5,439 bases of DNA from CAZHAM01 sp964530415 (GCA_964530415.1 CAZHAM010000038.1:1-5439); one strand, 5' to 3'; shown: positions 1 to 4,798, counted from the first letter of the stretch. Notes: generated from the sequence alone by a model not told the origin. Numbers and translations are program-made.

Positions 1-269
1 ATAGCCGCAAAAAATAAAAGTTCAGCGATATAAAATAAATGAATTGATTTTACAAAATTAACAGCAGTGAAACCAAAACCAGCCACAATACCTATGGTGC
101 TCACTAACTTATAAACAAATTCCAAAATGTTATTGTACATTTCCAATTGTTTATCCCCATAGGAAGTCATAATTTCCTGCTCCATTTGTAAACAATCGGA
201 AACAACTGTTTTGTGAAACTCATTCCATTCCTCTTTGGTATTTAATTTAACATTATTCATTGATTCCAT
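1..269 (-). CDS. Partial unknown membrane protein (N-terminal 89 residues)
   Basis: An open frame on the minus strand starts at ATG 269 and runs off the left edge without a stop, giving 89 visible codons. It begins MESMNNVKLNTKEEW. The first 50 or so residues are polar and charged (probably helical, cytoplasmic). A hydrophobic segment follows at about 52-72 (VYKLVSTIGIVAGFGF), and after a short KSIH turn a second one begins near 75 (LFYIAELLFFAA) and reaches the edge. I do not recognise the family. A charged helix followed by a tight pair of membrane helices occurs in many small membrane proteins, including 2TM effector-type domains, but nothing here proves such a role. The frame is open back to a TGA near 375, but the only alternative starts upstream are weak (TTG, ATT) and a candidate promoter at 309-336 would put the transcript start near 302, favouring ATG 269. 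The Shine-Dalgarno is weak (AAGTGATC). Coding is likely; function is unknown. Confidence 0.6.
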   Translation of the reverse strand, partial: MESMNNVKLNTKEEWNEFHKTVVSDCLQMEQEIMTSYGDKQLEMYNNILEFVYKLVSTIGIVAGFGFTAVNFVKSIHLFYIAELLFFAA

Positions 270-308
270 TTGATCACTTATAGTACTTTTTTTATTAATG
301 AGCAAACT

Positions 309-336
309 AATATAGGCACACTCACCATCATTACAA
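309..336 (-). promoter_or_regulatory. Candidate promoter of the partial membrane-protein gene
   Basis: Read on the minus strand, TTGTAA (331-336, 4 of 6 to the -35 consensus) is followed after 16 nt by TATATT (309-314, 5 of 6 to the -10). It would start RNA near 302 and give a leader of about 33 nt before ATG 269. The spacer contains one arm of a 9-bp inverted repeat, so a regulator bound there would block the promoter. The assignment rests on pattern only. Confidence 0.35.
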
Positions 337-362
337 ACTAGCGGGTCACTTTTGTGAGTGTG
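317..362. repeat. 9-bp perfect inverted repeat, possible operator or leader stem
   Basis: CACACTCAC (317-325) and GTGAGTGTG (354-362) are exact reverse complements, with arm centres about 37 bp apart. The left arm lies between the proposed -35 and -10 boxes of the downstream minus-strand gene and the right arm lies upstream of the promoter. The right arm can alternatively pair with TCAC at 347-350 in a small TCAC-TTTT-GTGA hairpin. It could be a paired operator or chance; a 9-bp match of this kind in several hundred bases is not rare. Confidence 0.4.
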
Positions 363-493
363 TTGAAATCCTCATATCAGCAACAAAGAAATGGAATCCG
401 TACAACATGCAAAGATTTTAAAAATAAAATTTTTTATACAAATTGGATGTATTGTCAGACTAAAATAAACTGGTAGCTAGTAAATATCCCTAC

Positions 494-604
494 TTAGTTT
501 CCCCTAATTTTCAGATATATATGTATGACAATTATAATTATTATGAGTATTACAGCCTTTTTTATGTCTTCCGGTCTTCCTAAAAACTTTTTTAGTTTTT
601 CCAT
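494..604 (-). CDS. Putative 36-residue single-helix membrane microprotein
   Basis: A short frame from ATG 604 to TAA 494-496 encodes 36 residues. The N-terminus is basic and probably amphipathic (MEKLKKFLGRPEDIKKA, residues 1-17). A solid aliphatic run follows at about 18-30 (VILIIIIIVIHIY), then a short basic tail (LKIRGN). This is the layout of a single-pass small membrane protein with positive charges on both sides of the helix. There is no Shine-Dalgarno, but a perfect TATAAT (611-616) ends exactly 6 nt before the ATG, so transcription would begin at or next to the start codon and the mRNA would be leaderless. The opposite strand carries a 28-residue hydrophobic frame (525-611) that is probably its shadow, since it lacks comparable signals. 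I do not recognise a family. Small hydrophobic toxins and regulatory membrane peptides look similar, but that role is speculation. Confidence 0.42.
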   Translation of the reverse strand: MEKLKKFLGRPEDIKKAVILIIIIIVIHIYLKIRGN

Positions 605-610
605 TGTCTA

Positions 611-616
611 ATTATA
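611..616 (-). promoter_or_regulatory. Consensus -10 box placed for a leaderless transcript
   Basis: On the minus strand the hexamer TATAAT is followed by six bases (TAGACA) and then ATG. With the usual -12 to -7 placement of the -10 box, +1 falls on the A of the start codon. A TG dinucleotide directly precedes the box. No good -35 is seen at 16-19 nt upstream. The match is perfect, but the hexamer is common in A/T-rich DNA. Confidence 0.38.
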
Positions 617-741
617 CATCAACTACAAAACCCGACATGTTTGGAATTTTTCTATCCTCAATGGTGAAATAGCGTCAATACAACACAAAAAAACCATTTG
701 ATATGATAGCAAAACTACTTAAAAACGCTGATTTTAGAAAT

Positions 742-818
742 TGGTGGACCGTGCCGGAATCGAACCGGCGACCTCTGCAATGCGAATGCAGCGCTCTAGC
801 CATCTGAGCTAACGGCCC
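742..818 (-). tRNA. tRNA-Ala, anticodon CGC
   Basis: A complete 77-nt cloverleaf is readable on the minus strand: acceptor GGGCCGT/ACGGTCC, D stem GCTC/GAGC with a 9-nt loop containing GG, anticodon stem CTGCA/TGCAG around loop TTCGCAT, variable loop AGGTC, and T stem GCCGG/CCGGC with loop TTCGAAT. The discriminator is A and the CCA tail is encoded (742-744). The anticodon CGC (plus-strand 782-784) reads the alanine codon GCG. The acceptor stem carries the G3:U70 wobble pair, the classic identity element for alanyl-tRNA synthetase, which confirms the amino acid. It lies 20 nt downstream of the spermidine-synthase-like gene in the same direction and may be co-transcribed with it. No strong terminator follows. 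Confidence 0.97.
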
Positions 819-831
819 ATAACCTACTGAT

Positions 832-858
832 AATATAGTTAATTCTTGATCATTTCAA
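832..858 (-). promoter_or_regulatory. Weak candidate promoter for tRNA-Ala
   Basis: On the minus strand TTGAAA (853-858) and TATATT (832-837) are separated by 15 nt, shorter than ideal. The -35 lies in the last codons of the upstream coding region and the start would fall about 7 nt before the tRNA 5' end. Read-through from the upstream gene is an equally good explanation. Confidence 0.25.
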
Positions 859-2344
859 ATGCCATTGACTCTACTGGCGCGTACTCATCAGTTAAAACAA
901 TTCCCTCGTTTGAAATCGATTTTAAATAATTGCCATCGATTTTGTCTTTAAAAACGGCAGAGTCGGTTAAATTCTCGCGATCAATATTTTGCTCATTAGA
1001 AACAATTAGAACAACATTTTGGACTGTTTCCGGCGATTGAAAGTTTGTCGCATAAACATCAATAAATTTAAATTTCTGACCGTATGTTTTGTATACCGAC
1101 TTAAAAAGTAATGATTTATCACCTTTTACCGCGGATATAACATTTAAAACCACTATCCCGTCTTTTTCAACCATATTTGAGATTCCCGTAACAAATTCTT
1201 GAGATACTAAATGAAACGGAACGGCATATAAAGTATTGAATGCGTCTAAAAAGATTACATCGTATTTATTTTTTGACTTATTTACAAAAGTTCTTCCGTC
1301 TTCGTGATATATAGCTAATCTAGGATTTGTTCTGTCTAAAAAAAAGTATTTTTCAGCAAGATCTGTTTGTCCGGAATCTATTTCTACAACATCCATTGAG
1401 GTTTCGGGATGTTCCTTTAAATAGTTAGTCGGAAACGTAAAAGCTGCACCTCCAATCATGAGCGTCTTCTTTGGATCTTTTACATAATAATCTGATGCGC
1501 CAAAATATTTAACGTAACTAAAAGGACTCTCGCCATTATCAAGATACATTGCAGATGAAGAAGATTTATCAATAAGCATGTTTCTTCTAACTCGGCCGTC
1601 TTCCTCTTTGGTATCAAAAATCCAAATTCGATTATAAGCGGTATCGGTATCAATAAAACCATTCTTTTCAAATAACCTTAAATCAAGCTCGTTCGAAAAA
1701 AAAAGCACCAATGATAAAATAATCAGCCCAAGCTTAACGAAAAATATTTTTCCTTTTGTGCTCACAAATATGGATAAAACTCCCAGTGCTAGTATTAAAA
1801 AGAATAAAATCTGTGTAGTTTTAAAATATGAAAACAACACAAAACCGGTTAAAAATGTTCCGGTAATACTCCCTAAAGTTGAAAGCGCATATAAATTTCC
1901 TACGGTTGATCCGGAATCAGCCAAACTATTGAGTTTTAATTTAACACAGTAAGGAGAAACTATTCCAAACAACACGCTCGCAGGAGCGAACAAAATAGTA
2001 CCGGCGAGAGTCGCGACCAATCTAATGTCCAGATTGGGCCAAGTTAATGTAAGGAATCTCATCAAACCTGCTTGAAAAAGCGAAGTTAGTATCAACGCAA
2101 TTTGTGCGTACATTAAAATTTTTGCCAAATAGTCAAACGAAACACTTTTATCTGCTAATTTTCCGCCAATTCTGTAACCTAAGGCCAAACTTGCTAAAAC
2201 AACTCCTATTAAACTTGTCCAAACAAACACGGATGTTCCGATATAGGGGGCGAGAATTCTGGAGCCTAGAATCTCTAAAATCATCACTAAAGCGCCCGAA
2301 ATAAACACTACAATTTCTAATTTATATTTGGTAAGTGCATTCAT
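839..2344 (-). CDS. Membrane-anchored spermidine-synthase-like protein (fused MFS-like/SpeE-like)
   Basis: This 501-residue protein has about seven membrane helices (roughly 9-32, 38-58, 75-95, 108-130, 148-172, 176-195, 200-217) followed by a soluble spermidine-synthase/methyltransferase-like Rossmann domain (about 235-495). The membrane part has the family-style segment GNLYALSTLGSITGTF at 149-164. The soluble part shows the nucleotide-binding turn MIGGAAFTFP (296-305), the acidic strand end VVEID (319-323), HEDGR (347-351), the core strand YDVIFLDAF (361-369) and the late motif LTDEYAPVE (484-492). Two acidic residues that hold the polyamine in true SpeE enzymes appear changed: the Asp of GGGDG is Ala301 and the second Asp of DSTD is Asn370, while Asp367 remains. 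So a fold-level assignment is firm, but aminopropyltransferase activity is doubtful; another AdoMet- or dcAdoMet-dependent transfer, or a non-catalytic role, is possible. The gene follows the antiporter gene by 25 nt. There is no Shine-Dalgarno. Confidence 0.88.
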   Translation of the reverse strand: MNALTKYKLEIVVFISGALVMILEILGSRILAPYIGTSVFVWTSLIGVVLASLALGYRIGGKLADKSVSFDYLAKILMYAQIALILTSLFQAGLMRFLTLTWPNLDIRLVATLAGTILFAPASVLFGIVSPYCVKLKLNSLADSGSTVGNLYALSTLGSITGTFLTGFVLFSYFKTTQILFFLILALGVLSIFVSTKGKIFFVKLGLIILSLVLFFSNELDLRLFEKNGFIDTDTAYNRIWIFDTKEEDGRVRRNMLIDKSSSSAMYLDNGESPFSYVKYFGASDYYVKDPKKTLMIGGAAFTFPTNYLKEHPETSMDVVEIDSGQTDLAEKYFFLDRTNPRLAIYHEDGRTFVNKSKNKYDVIFLDAFNTLYAVPFHLVSQEFVTGISNMVEKDGIVVLNVISAVKGDKSLLFKSVYKTYGQKFKFIDVYATNFQSPETVQNVVLIVSNEQNIDRENLTDSAVFKDKIDGNYLKSISNEGIVLTDEYAPVESMAFEMIKN

Positions 2345-2351
2345 AGAGTTG

Positions 2352-2360
2352 ATTCTATCA
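2352..2360 (-). promoter_or_regulatory. Extended -10-like motif directly before the SpeE-like gene
   Basis: The minus strand reads TGATAGAAT, a TGn extension plus TAGAAT (5 of 6 to consensus), ending 7 nt before ATG 2344. It would start transcription at or within a base or two of the start codon. There is no -35. It lies in the 25-nt gap after the antiporter gene, so it would be an internal operon promoter giving a leaderless mRNA. This is pattern evidence only. Confidence 0.3.
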
Positions 2361-2369
2361 AATTTATTG

Positions 2370-4073
2370 TTAATGGGGCATCCACATCGGGTGGGAGTGT
2401 CCTAAAGCTTTGCGTTCGTTTAAATACTGGATATGAGAAGCTCTGTGTTTCTCTAAGCCACCTGCGTTAAAATTCGCAACGCGAGTGAGATCTGCCGCGT
2501 AGCTGCCTCCTATAAAGTGAGGCATAATCACGTACGTAGCGCCAAGAAGATACAGCTTTAACGCATCGTCGATATTATACGACATGAGTACGACACCGGA
2601 ATCTTTATTTTCTCTTCTAATTGTTTCAAGTAAAAATCTACTAGTTTCTAAATCGGGAATTGTTGAGACTACAAATTTAGCCTCGGAGACGTTTACTTCG
2701 CTTAAAAACTCAGCATCTTCTGCATCGCCGTATTCACAATTTATATTTTTTTCTTTAAGTTCTCTTATCACTTCGGGGTCAAAATCTACAGCTAAATAAT
2801 CTAACTTTAATTCGGTAAAAAGTTTTATGAAGTCATATCCGGATCTATTGCATCCAAATAAAATAATGTCATATTTTGAAACAATACTTCTTTCGAAAAC
2901 TACTTTTTTCCGCTCAAAAATTACAAGATATTTAGAGATCTTTTCGTATATCTTTTCGGAATTAATAATTATATATGAGGAAAAAGTTATTGTTATTACC
3001 GCGACTAGTGTAACCAACGAGAGTATCGACTCATTTATGTGCCCGAGTTTTACACCCAACATTACAAATATCAAAGAGAATTCGCTAATCTGAGGAAAAA
3101 CCGCTCCGGACAAGAATCCGGATTTTTTACTGTAACCAAACATGCCCATAAAAATCATAACGATGACGGGTTTCATAAAAATAACAAACATACTTAAAAC
3201 TACTGCTGAAACTAAAATTGTGCCAAAGCCTCCTAAATTCATCTGCGCACCAAGGTATATAAAAAACATAACCACAAAAAAGTCGCGCAACGGTTTGAGT
3301 CTTGAGCTTATTTCGTGAGAAAACGGCGACATGGATAAAGTAACTCCTGCAACTAGTGCCCCGATTTCAACCGAAAAGCCTAAGTATTTAAAAATCGAAG
3401 CCAGTCCAAAACCCCATCCTATCGCAAATAAAAATAAATATTCTTGAGATTTTGCAAAGAATCCTGCGAGTTTTGGCAAGACATATTTTGAAACCACAGT
3501 AAGTACAAGAGTTGCTGAAATTCCTTTTATTAAAATCATTAGAGCTGATAATAAAAGACTATCCTTTGTTGAAAGAGTTGAAGCTACAATTAGAGCAAGT
3601 GTAGCTACTAAATCCTGAACAAGCAAAACTCCTATCGATATTCGACCGTAAATTTTATCGAGATCTTTTTTATCTGATACAAGTTTTAAAATTATGATTG
3701 TGCTACTAAAGGTAAGAGCCAAACTTAAATAAACGGCAGAAATTTGGTCAAACCCAAGAACTATAGCAAGTAAAAACCCCAAAAGTGAAGTTATTGTGAT
3801 TTGCCCTAAACCTACTAAAAATGAAATTCCTCCCACATCGTGCATTTCTTGAGGATTGAGACTGAGTCCGACAATAAATAAGAGCATCGATATCCCCATC
3901 AATGAAAATATCTCGGTAGAATCTGACGCTTTAACAATATTTAAAAAGTAAGGGCCGACTAAAATTCCAGTTATTATGTGACCCATAATGAGAGGTTGTT
4001 TAAAAACTCTCATAACACCGCCGACAACGGCAGCTAACACAATCAGTAAACTTAATTGCAAAAAAATATCCAT
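2370..4073 (-). CDS. Kef-type monovalent cation:proton antiporter (CPA2) with RCK/TrkA-N domain
   Basis: This 567-residue protein has an N-terminal antiporter membrane domain of about 12 helices (3-375) and a C-terminal nucleotide-binding RCK (TrkA-N) domain (about 400-515). CPA2 landmarks in order: QPLIMGHIITGILVGP (26-41), LLFIVGLSLNP (64-74), the helix with FSSTIIILK (122-130) and the ion-path QD pair (153-154), EIGALVAGVTLS (236-247), PLRDFFVVMFFIYLGAQM (261-278) and PQISEFSLIF (327-336). The Gln-Asp pair matches KefB/KefC-like members rather than the Asp-Asp of NapA-like sodium antiporters. The RCK domain has the Rossmann turn GCNRSG (407-412), VDFDPE (429-434) and YGDAEDAEFL (448-457). 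It should exchange K+ or Na+ for protons in the inner membrane, gated by a nucleotide. The tail after 540 is His-rich and ends HPMWMPH. No Shine-Dalgarno precedes the ATG; a TTTAAT hexamer lies at 4084-4089. The ion is not decidable from sequence. Confidence 0.92.
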   Translation of the reverse strand: MDIFLQLSLLIVLAAVVGGVMRVFKQPLIMGHIITGILVGPYFLNIVKASDSTEIFSLMGISMLLFIVGLSLNPQEMHDVGGISFLVGLGQITITSLLGFLLAIVLGFDQISAVYLSLALTFSSTIIILKLVSDKKDLDKIYGRISIGVLLVQDLVATLALIVASTLSTKDSLLLSALMILIKGISATLVLTVVSKYVLPKLAGFFAKSQEYLFLFAIGWGFGLASIFKYLGFSVEIGALVAGVTLSMSPFSHEISSRLKPLRDFFVVMFFIYLGAQMNLGGFGTILVSAVVLSMFVIFMKPVIVMIFMGMFGYSKKSGFLSGAVFPQISEFSLIFVMLGVKLGHINESILSLVTLVAVITITFSSYIIINSEKIYEKISKYLVIFERKKVVFERSIVSKYDIILFGCNRSGYDFIKLFTELKLDYLAVDFDPEVIRELKEKNINCEYGDAEDAEFLSEVNVSEAKFVVSTIPDLETSRFLLETIRRENKDSGVVLMSYNIDDALKLYLLGATYVIMPHFIGGSYAADLTRVANFNAGGLEKHRASHIQYLNERKALGHSHPMWMPH

Positions 4074-4126
4074 ATAGGCAGTGATTAAAGTTTACAGTAT
4101 CGGTGCCTTTTTGAAACACCCGGGAT

Positions 4127-4155
4127 TAGACAAAAAACCTCATTTGTGTTAGAGT
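4127..4155 (+). promoter_or_regulatory. Sigma70-like promoter of the RRM gene
   Basis: TAGACA (4127-4132, 5 of 6 to the -35 consensus), a 17-nt spacer, and TAGAGT (4150-4155, 4 of 6 to the -10), the latter with a TGn extension (TG at 4147-4148). The expected start is A4162, giving a leader of about 157 nt before the RRM start. It is the best-formed promoter in the window and is divergent from the antiporter gene. Confidence 0.62.
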
Positions 4156-4233
4156 ATCCGTAGCTCGAAAGAAGTAAGAAGTAAAAGAAGAGTTACCCTC
4201 GTTCGTATTTCCCCACTCTTAGAGACCAAAAAT

Positions 4234-4326
4234 ATGAGTAGTAAAAGTTACATTAAAGCCAGCGGATCCACGGATATCGCCGGTTTTTTAATAATTGGAC
4301 GAAGGGTGGTGATCAGTAATGACTAA
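4234..4326 (+). CDS. Putative upstream ORF overlapping the RRM start (30 residues)
   Basis: ATG 4234 opens a 30-codon frame that ends with TAA at 4324-4326, 8 nt past the RRM start codon and in another frame. It begins MSSKSYIKASGSTDIAG and ends RRVVISND. The same frame is free of stops back to a TAG at 4150-4152, so the whole leader is open in it, although no good start lies further up. The RRM ribosome-binding site lies inside its last codons, the arrangement expected for translational coupling or a leader peptide. No convincing Shine-Dalgarno precedes it (only AGAGA, 4221-4225). A 30-codon open stretch can occur by chance, so this stays tentative. If translated, ribosomes would melt the hairpin at 4259-4283. 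Confidence 0.3.
   Translation: MSSKSYIKASGSTDIAGFLIIGRRVVISND
4259..4289 (+). terminator. Terminator-like hairpin in the RRM leader (attenuator candidate)
   Basis: The sequence from 4259 to 4283 can fold with CC/GG, an A-C mismatch, GCG/CGC, a small internal loop, ATC/GAT and a CACG loop. Six T follow at 4284-4289. It sits between the promoter and the ribosome-binding site, so it would act as an attenuator rather than a gene-end terminator. The stem is interrupted, so strength is uncertain. Confidence 0.38.
4303..4314 (+). promoter_or_regulatory. Extended Shine-Dalgarno of the RRM gene
   Basis: AGGGTGGTGATC matches the extended anti-SD complement AAGGAGGTGATC at 10 of 12 positions, with its GGTGG core about 9 nt before ATG 4319. 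It fixes the RRM start and shows that this genome can use SD-driven initiation, in contrast to the SD-less minus-strand genes nearby. Confidence 0.75.
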
Positions 4327-4615
4327 ACTTTATGTTGGAAATCTCCCATTTAGCTTTAGCGACGATACATTGAAAGATTTATTTGCTTCCTATGGTAACG
4401 TTTTATCTTCTAGTGTTATTAAAGATAGAAATACAGGAAGAAGCAAAGGTTTCGGCTTCGTAGAACTCGACGATGACGGTATGGCCCAAACAGCTATTAC
4501 CGAATTAAGCGGTAAAGACGTAGAAGGAAGAAACTTAGTAGTATCAGTAGCTAGACCTATGGAAGAAAGACCTCAAAGATCTTTCGGTGGAGGAAATGGC
4601 GGTTTTAGAAGATAA
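4319..4615 (+). CDS. Single-RRM RNA-binding protein with Gly/Arg-rich tail
   Basis: This 98-residue protein is one RNA recognition motif plus a short tail. RNP2 is LYVGNL (4-9) and RNP1 is KGFGFVEL (43-50). The RNA-stacking aromatics are Tyr5, Phe45 and Phe47, all present. The helix DDTLKDLFASYG (15-26) and the segment ITELSGKDVEGRNLVVSVA (60-78) complete the beta-alpha-beta-beta-alpha-beta fold. The tail from 82 is Arg- and Gly-rich, ending in GGGNGGFRR, as in glycine-rich and cyanobacterial Rbp proteins. Such proteins bind single-stranded RNA and are often cold- or stress-responsive RNA chaperones. The gene has its own strong promoter, a long leader, a near-consensus Shine-Dalgarno and its own terminator, which suggests a well-expressed single-gene unit. 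The start is set by the Shine-Dalgarno and the typical MTKLYVGNLPF opening. Specific RNA targets cannot be read from the sequence. Confidence 0.96.
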   Translation: MTKLYVGNLPFSFSDDTLKDLFASYGNVLSSSVIKDRNTGRSKGFGFVELDDDGMAQTAITELSGKDVEGRNLVVSVARPMEERPQRSFGGGNGGFRR

Positions 4616-4647
4616 TCTTTTAAAATAACCTATTAATACGAAAAACG

Positions 4648-4681
4648 AGGGACTCCGGTAAAACGGGGTCTCTTTGTTTTT
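4648..4681 (+). terminator. Bidirectional intrinsic terminator between the RRM and tRNA-Arg genes
   Basis: AGGGACTCCG (4648-4657) pairs with CGGGGTCTCT (4664-4673) over 10 bp, two of them G-T wobbles, around a GTAAAA loop. It is followed by TTGTTTTT, ending RRM transcription 33 nt after the stop. On the minus strand the same stem is followed by five T (plus-strand A 4641-4645), so it can also end the convergent tRNA-Arg transcript. Confidence 0.85.
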
Positions 4682-4693
4682 GTGGAATTTAAT

Positions 4694-4769
4694 TGGCGCA
4701 CCCGGAGGGACTTGAACCCCCGACTTCAGCGTCCGCAACGCTGCGTTCTATCCCCTGAACTACGGGTGC
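4694..4769 (-). tRNA. tRNA-Arg, anticodon GCG
   Basis: A complete 76-nt cloverleaf lies on the minus strand: acceptor GCACCCG/CGGGTGC, D stem GTTC/GAAC with an 8-nt loop, anticodon stem CAGCG/CGCTG around loop TTGCGGA, variable loop AAGTC, and T stem GGGGG/CCCTC (one G-T) with loop TTCAAGT. The discriminator is G and CCA is encoded (4694-4696). The anticodon is GCG (plus-strand 4734-4736), reading CGC and, by wobble, CGU. C35, G36, a probable A20 and G73 fit arginine identity, and G36-G37 fits m1G37 modification by TrmD. Most bacteria read these codons with an ACG anticodon deaminated to ICG by TadA, so a genomic GCG is unusual. The gene lies 51 nt downstream of the unknown membrane-protein gene and ends at a shared terminator. 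Confidence 0.96.
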
Positions 4770-4798
4770 AGACTATACAAAACACAACTATTTTACCA

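Larger units (their letters stand above)
262..398. repeat. 10-bp inverted repeat flanking the 317-362 repeat
   Basis: GATTCCATTT (262-271) and AAATGGAATC (389-398) are exact reverse complements. They enclose the 9-bp repeat, though the two are not concentric (centres near 330 and 339.5). The left arm includes the start codon of the partial membrane-protein gene. In A/T-rich DNA a 10-bp match over this distance may be chance; it is recorded because it is nested around the other repeat. Confidence 0.3.
270..741. other. A/T-rich, gene-poor stretch beside tRNA-Ala
   Basis: Between the partial membrane-protein gene and the tRNA-Ala gene, 472 bases hold only one supportable small frame (494-604, minus) and the promoter and repeat signals listed separately. 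The bases from 363 to 493 and from 620 to 741 show no gene, no RNA gene and no convincing intrinsic terminator. Several homopolymer A/T runs are present, for example seven A on the plus strand near 688-694. I looked for a second copy of the tRNA 3' end that would mark an integrated element and saw none. Confidence 0.5.
4162..4318 (+). promoter_or_regulatory. Long 5' leader of the RRM gene, probable cis-regulatory RNA
   Basis: The leader is unusually long for this compact region. It contains a tandem purine repeat GAAGTAA-GAAGTAA (4171-4184), a 6-bp stem AAGAGT/ACTCTT (4188-4193 with 4215-4220, 21-nt loop), and a hairpin with T-tract (4259-4289). Several parts could pair with the Shine-Dalgarno region: ACCCT (4195-4199) with AGGGT (4303-4307), extended by TCG (4203-4205) with CGA (4300-4302) across a bulge; and CCAC at 4268-4271 or 4213-4216 with GTGG (4306-4309). 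Long structured leaders are known on cold-induced genes, including cyanobacterial RRM genes, so temperature or self-regulation is a reasonable inference but not shown. Confidence 0.42.

Noticed and set aside
270..375. N-terminal extension of the partial membrane protein upstream of ATG 269
   Set aside because: The frame is open here, but it has no ATG or GTG, only TTG and ATT without ribosome-binding sites. The candidate promoter at 309-336 also starts downstream of most of it.
391..468. 25-residue plus-strand frame beginning MESVQHAK
   Set aside because: No Shine-Dalgarno and no promoter; short open frames are expected in this A/T-rich sequence.
580..600. A/T hairpin CTAAAA/TTTTAG followed by five T
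   Set aside because: The stem is almost all A-T pairs and lies inside the microprotein frame, so it is too weak to call as a terminator.
525..611. 28-residue hydrophobic frame on the plus strand
   Set aside because: It is antisense to the 494-604 microprotein frame and lacks a Shine-Dalgarno or a well-placed promoter. Its hydrophobicity follows from the A/T-rich complement.
623..697. 24-residue minus-strand frame beginning MVFLCC
   Set aside because: No initiation signals; composition is not convincing and the length is within chance.
688..741. Possible terminator downstream of tRNA-Ala
   Set aside because: There is a seven-T run on the minus strand, but I could not build a G/C-containing stem in front of it.
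742..790. Attachment-site duplication of the tRNA-Ala 3' end
   Set aside because: No second copy of this sequence is visible in bases 1-741; any partner would lie outside the window.
1758..1952. Plus-strand and other long frames inside the two central genes
   Set aside because: They are antisense to strongly motif-supported coding regions and have no family-like features.
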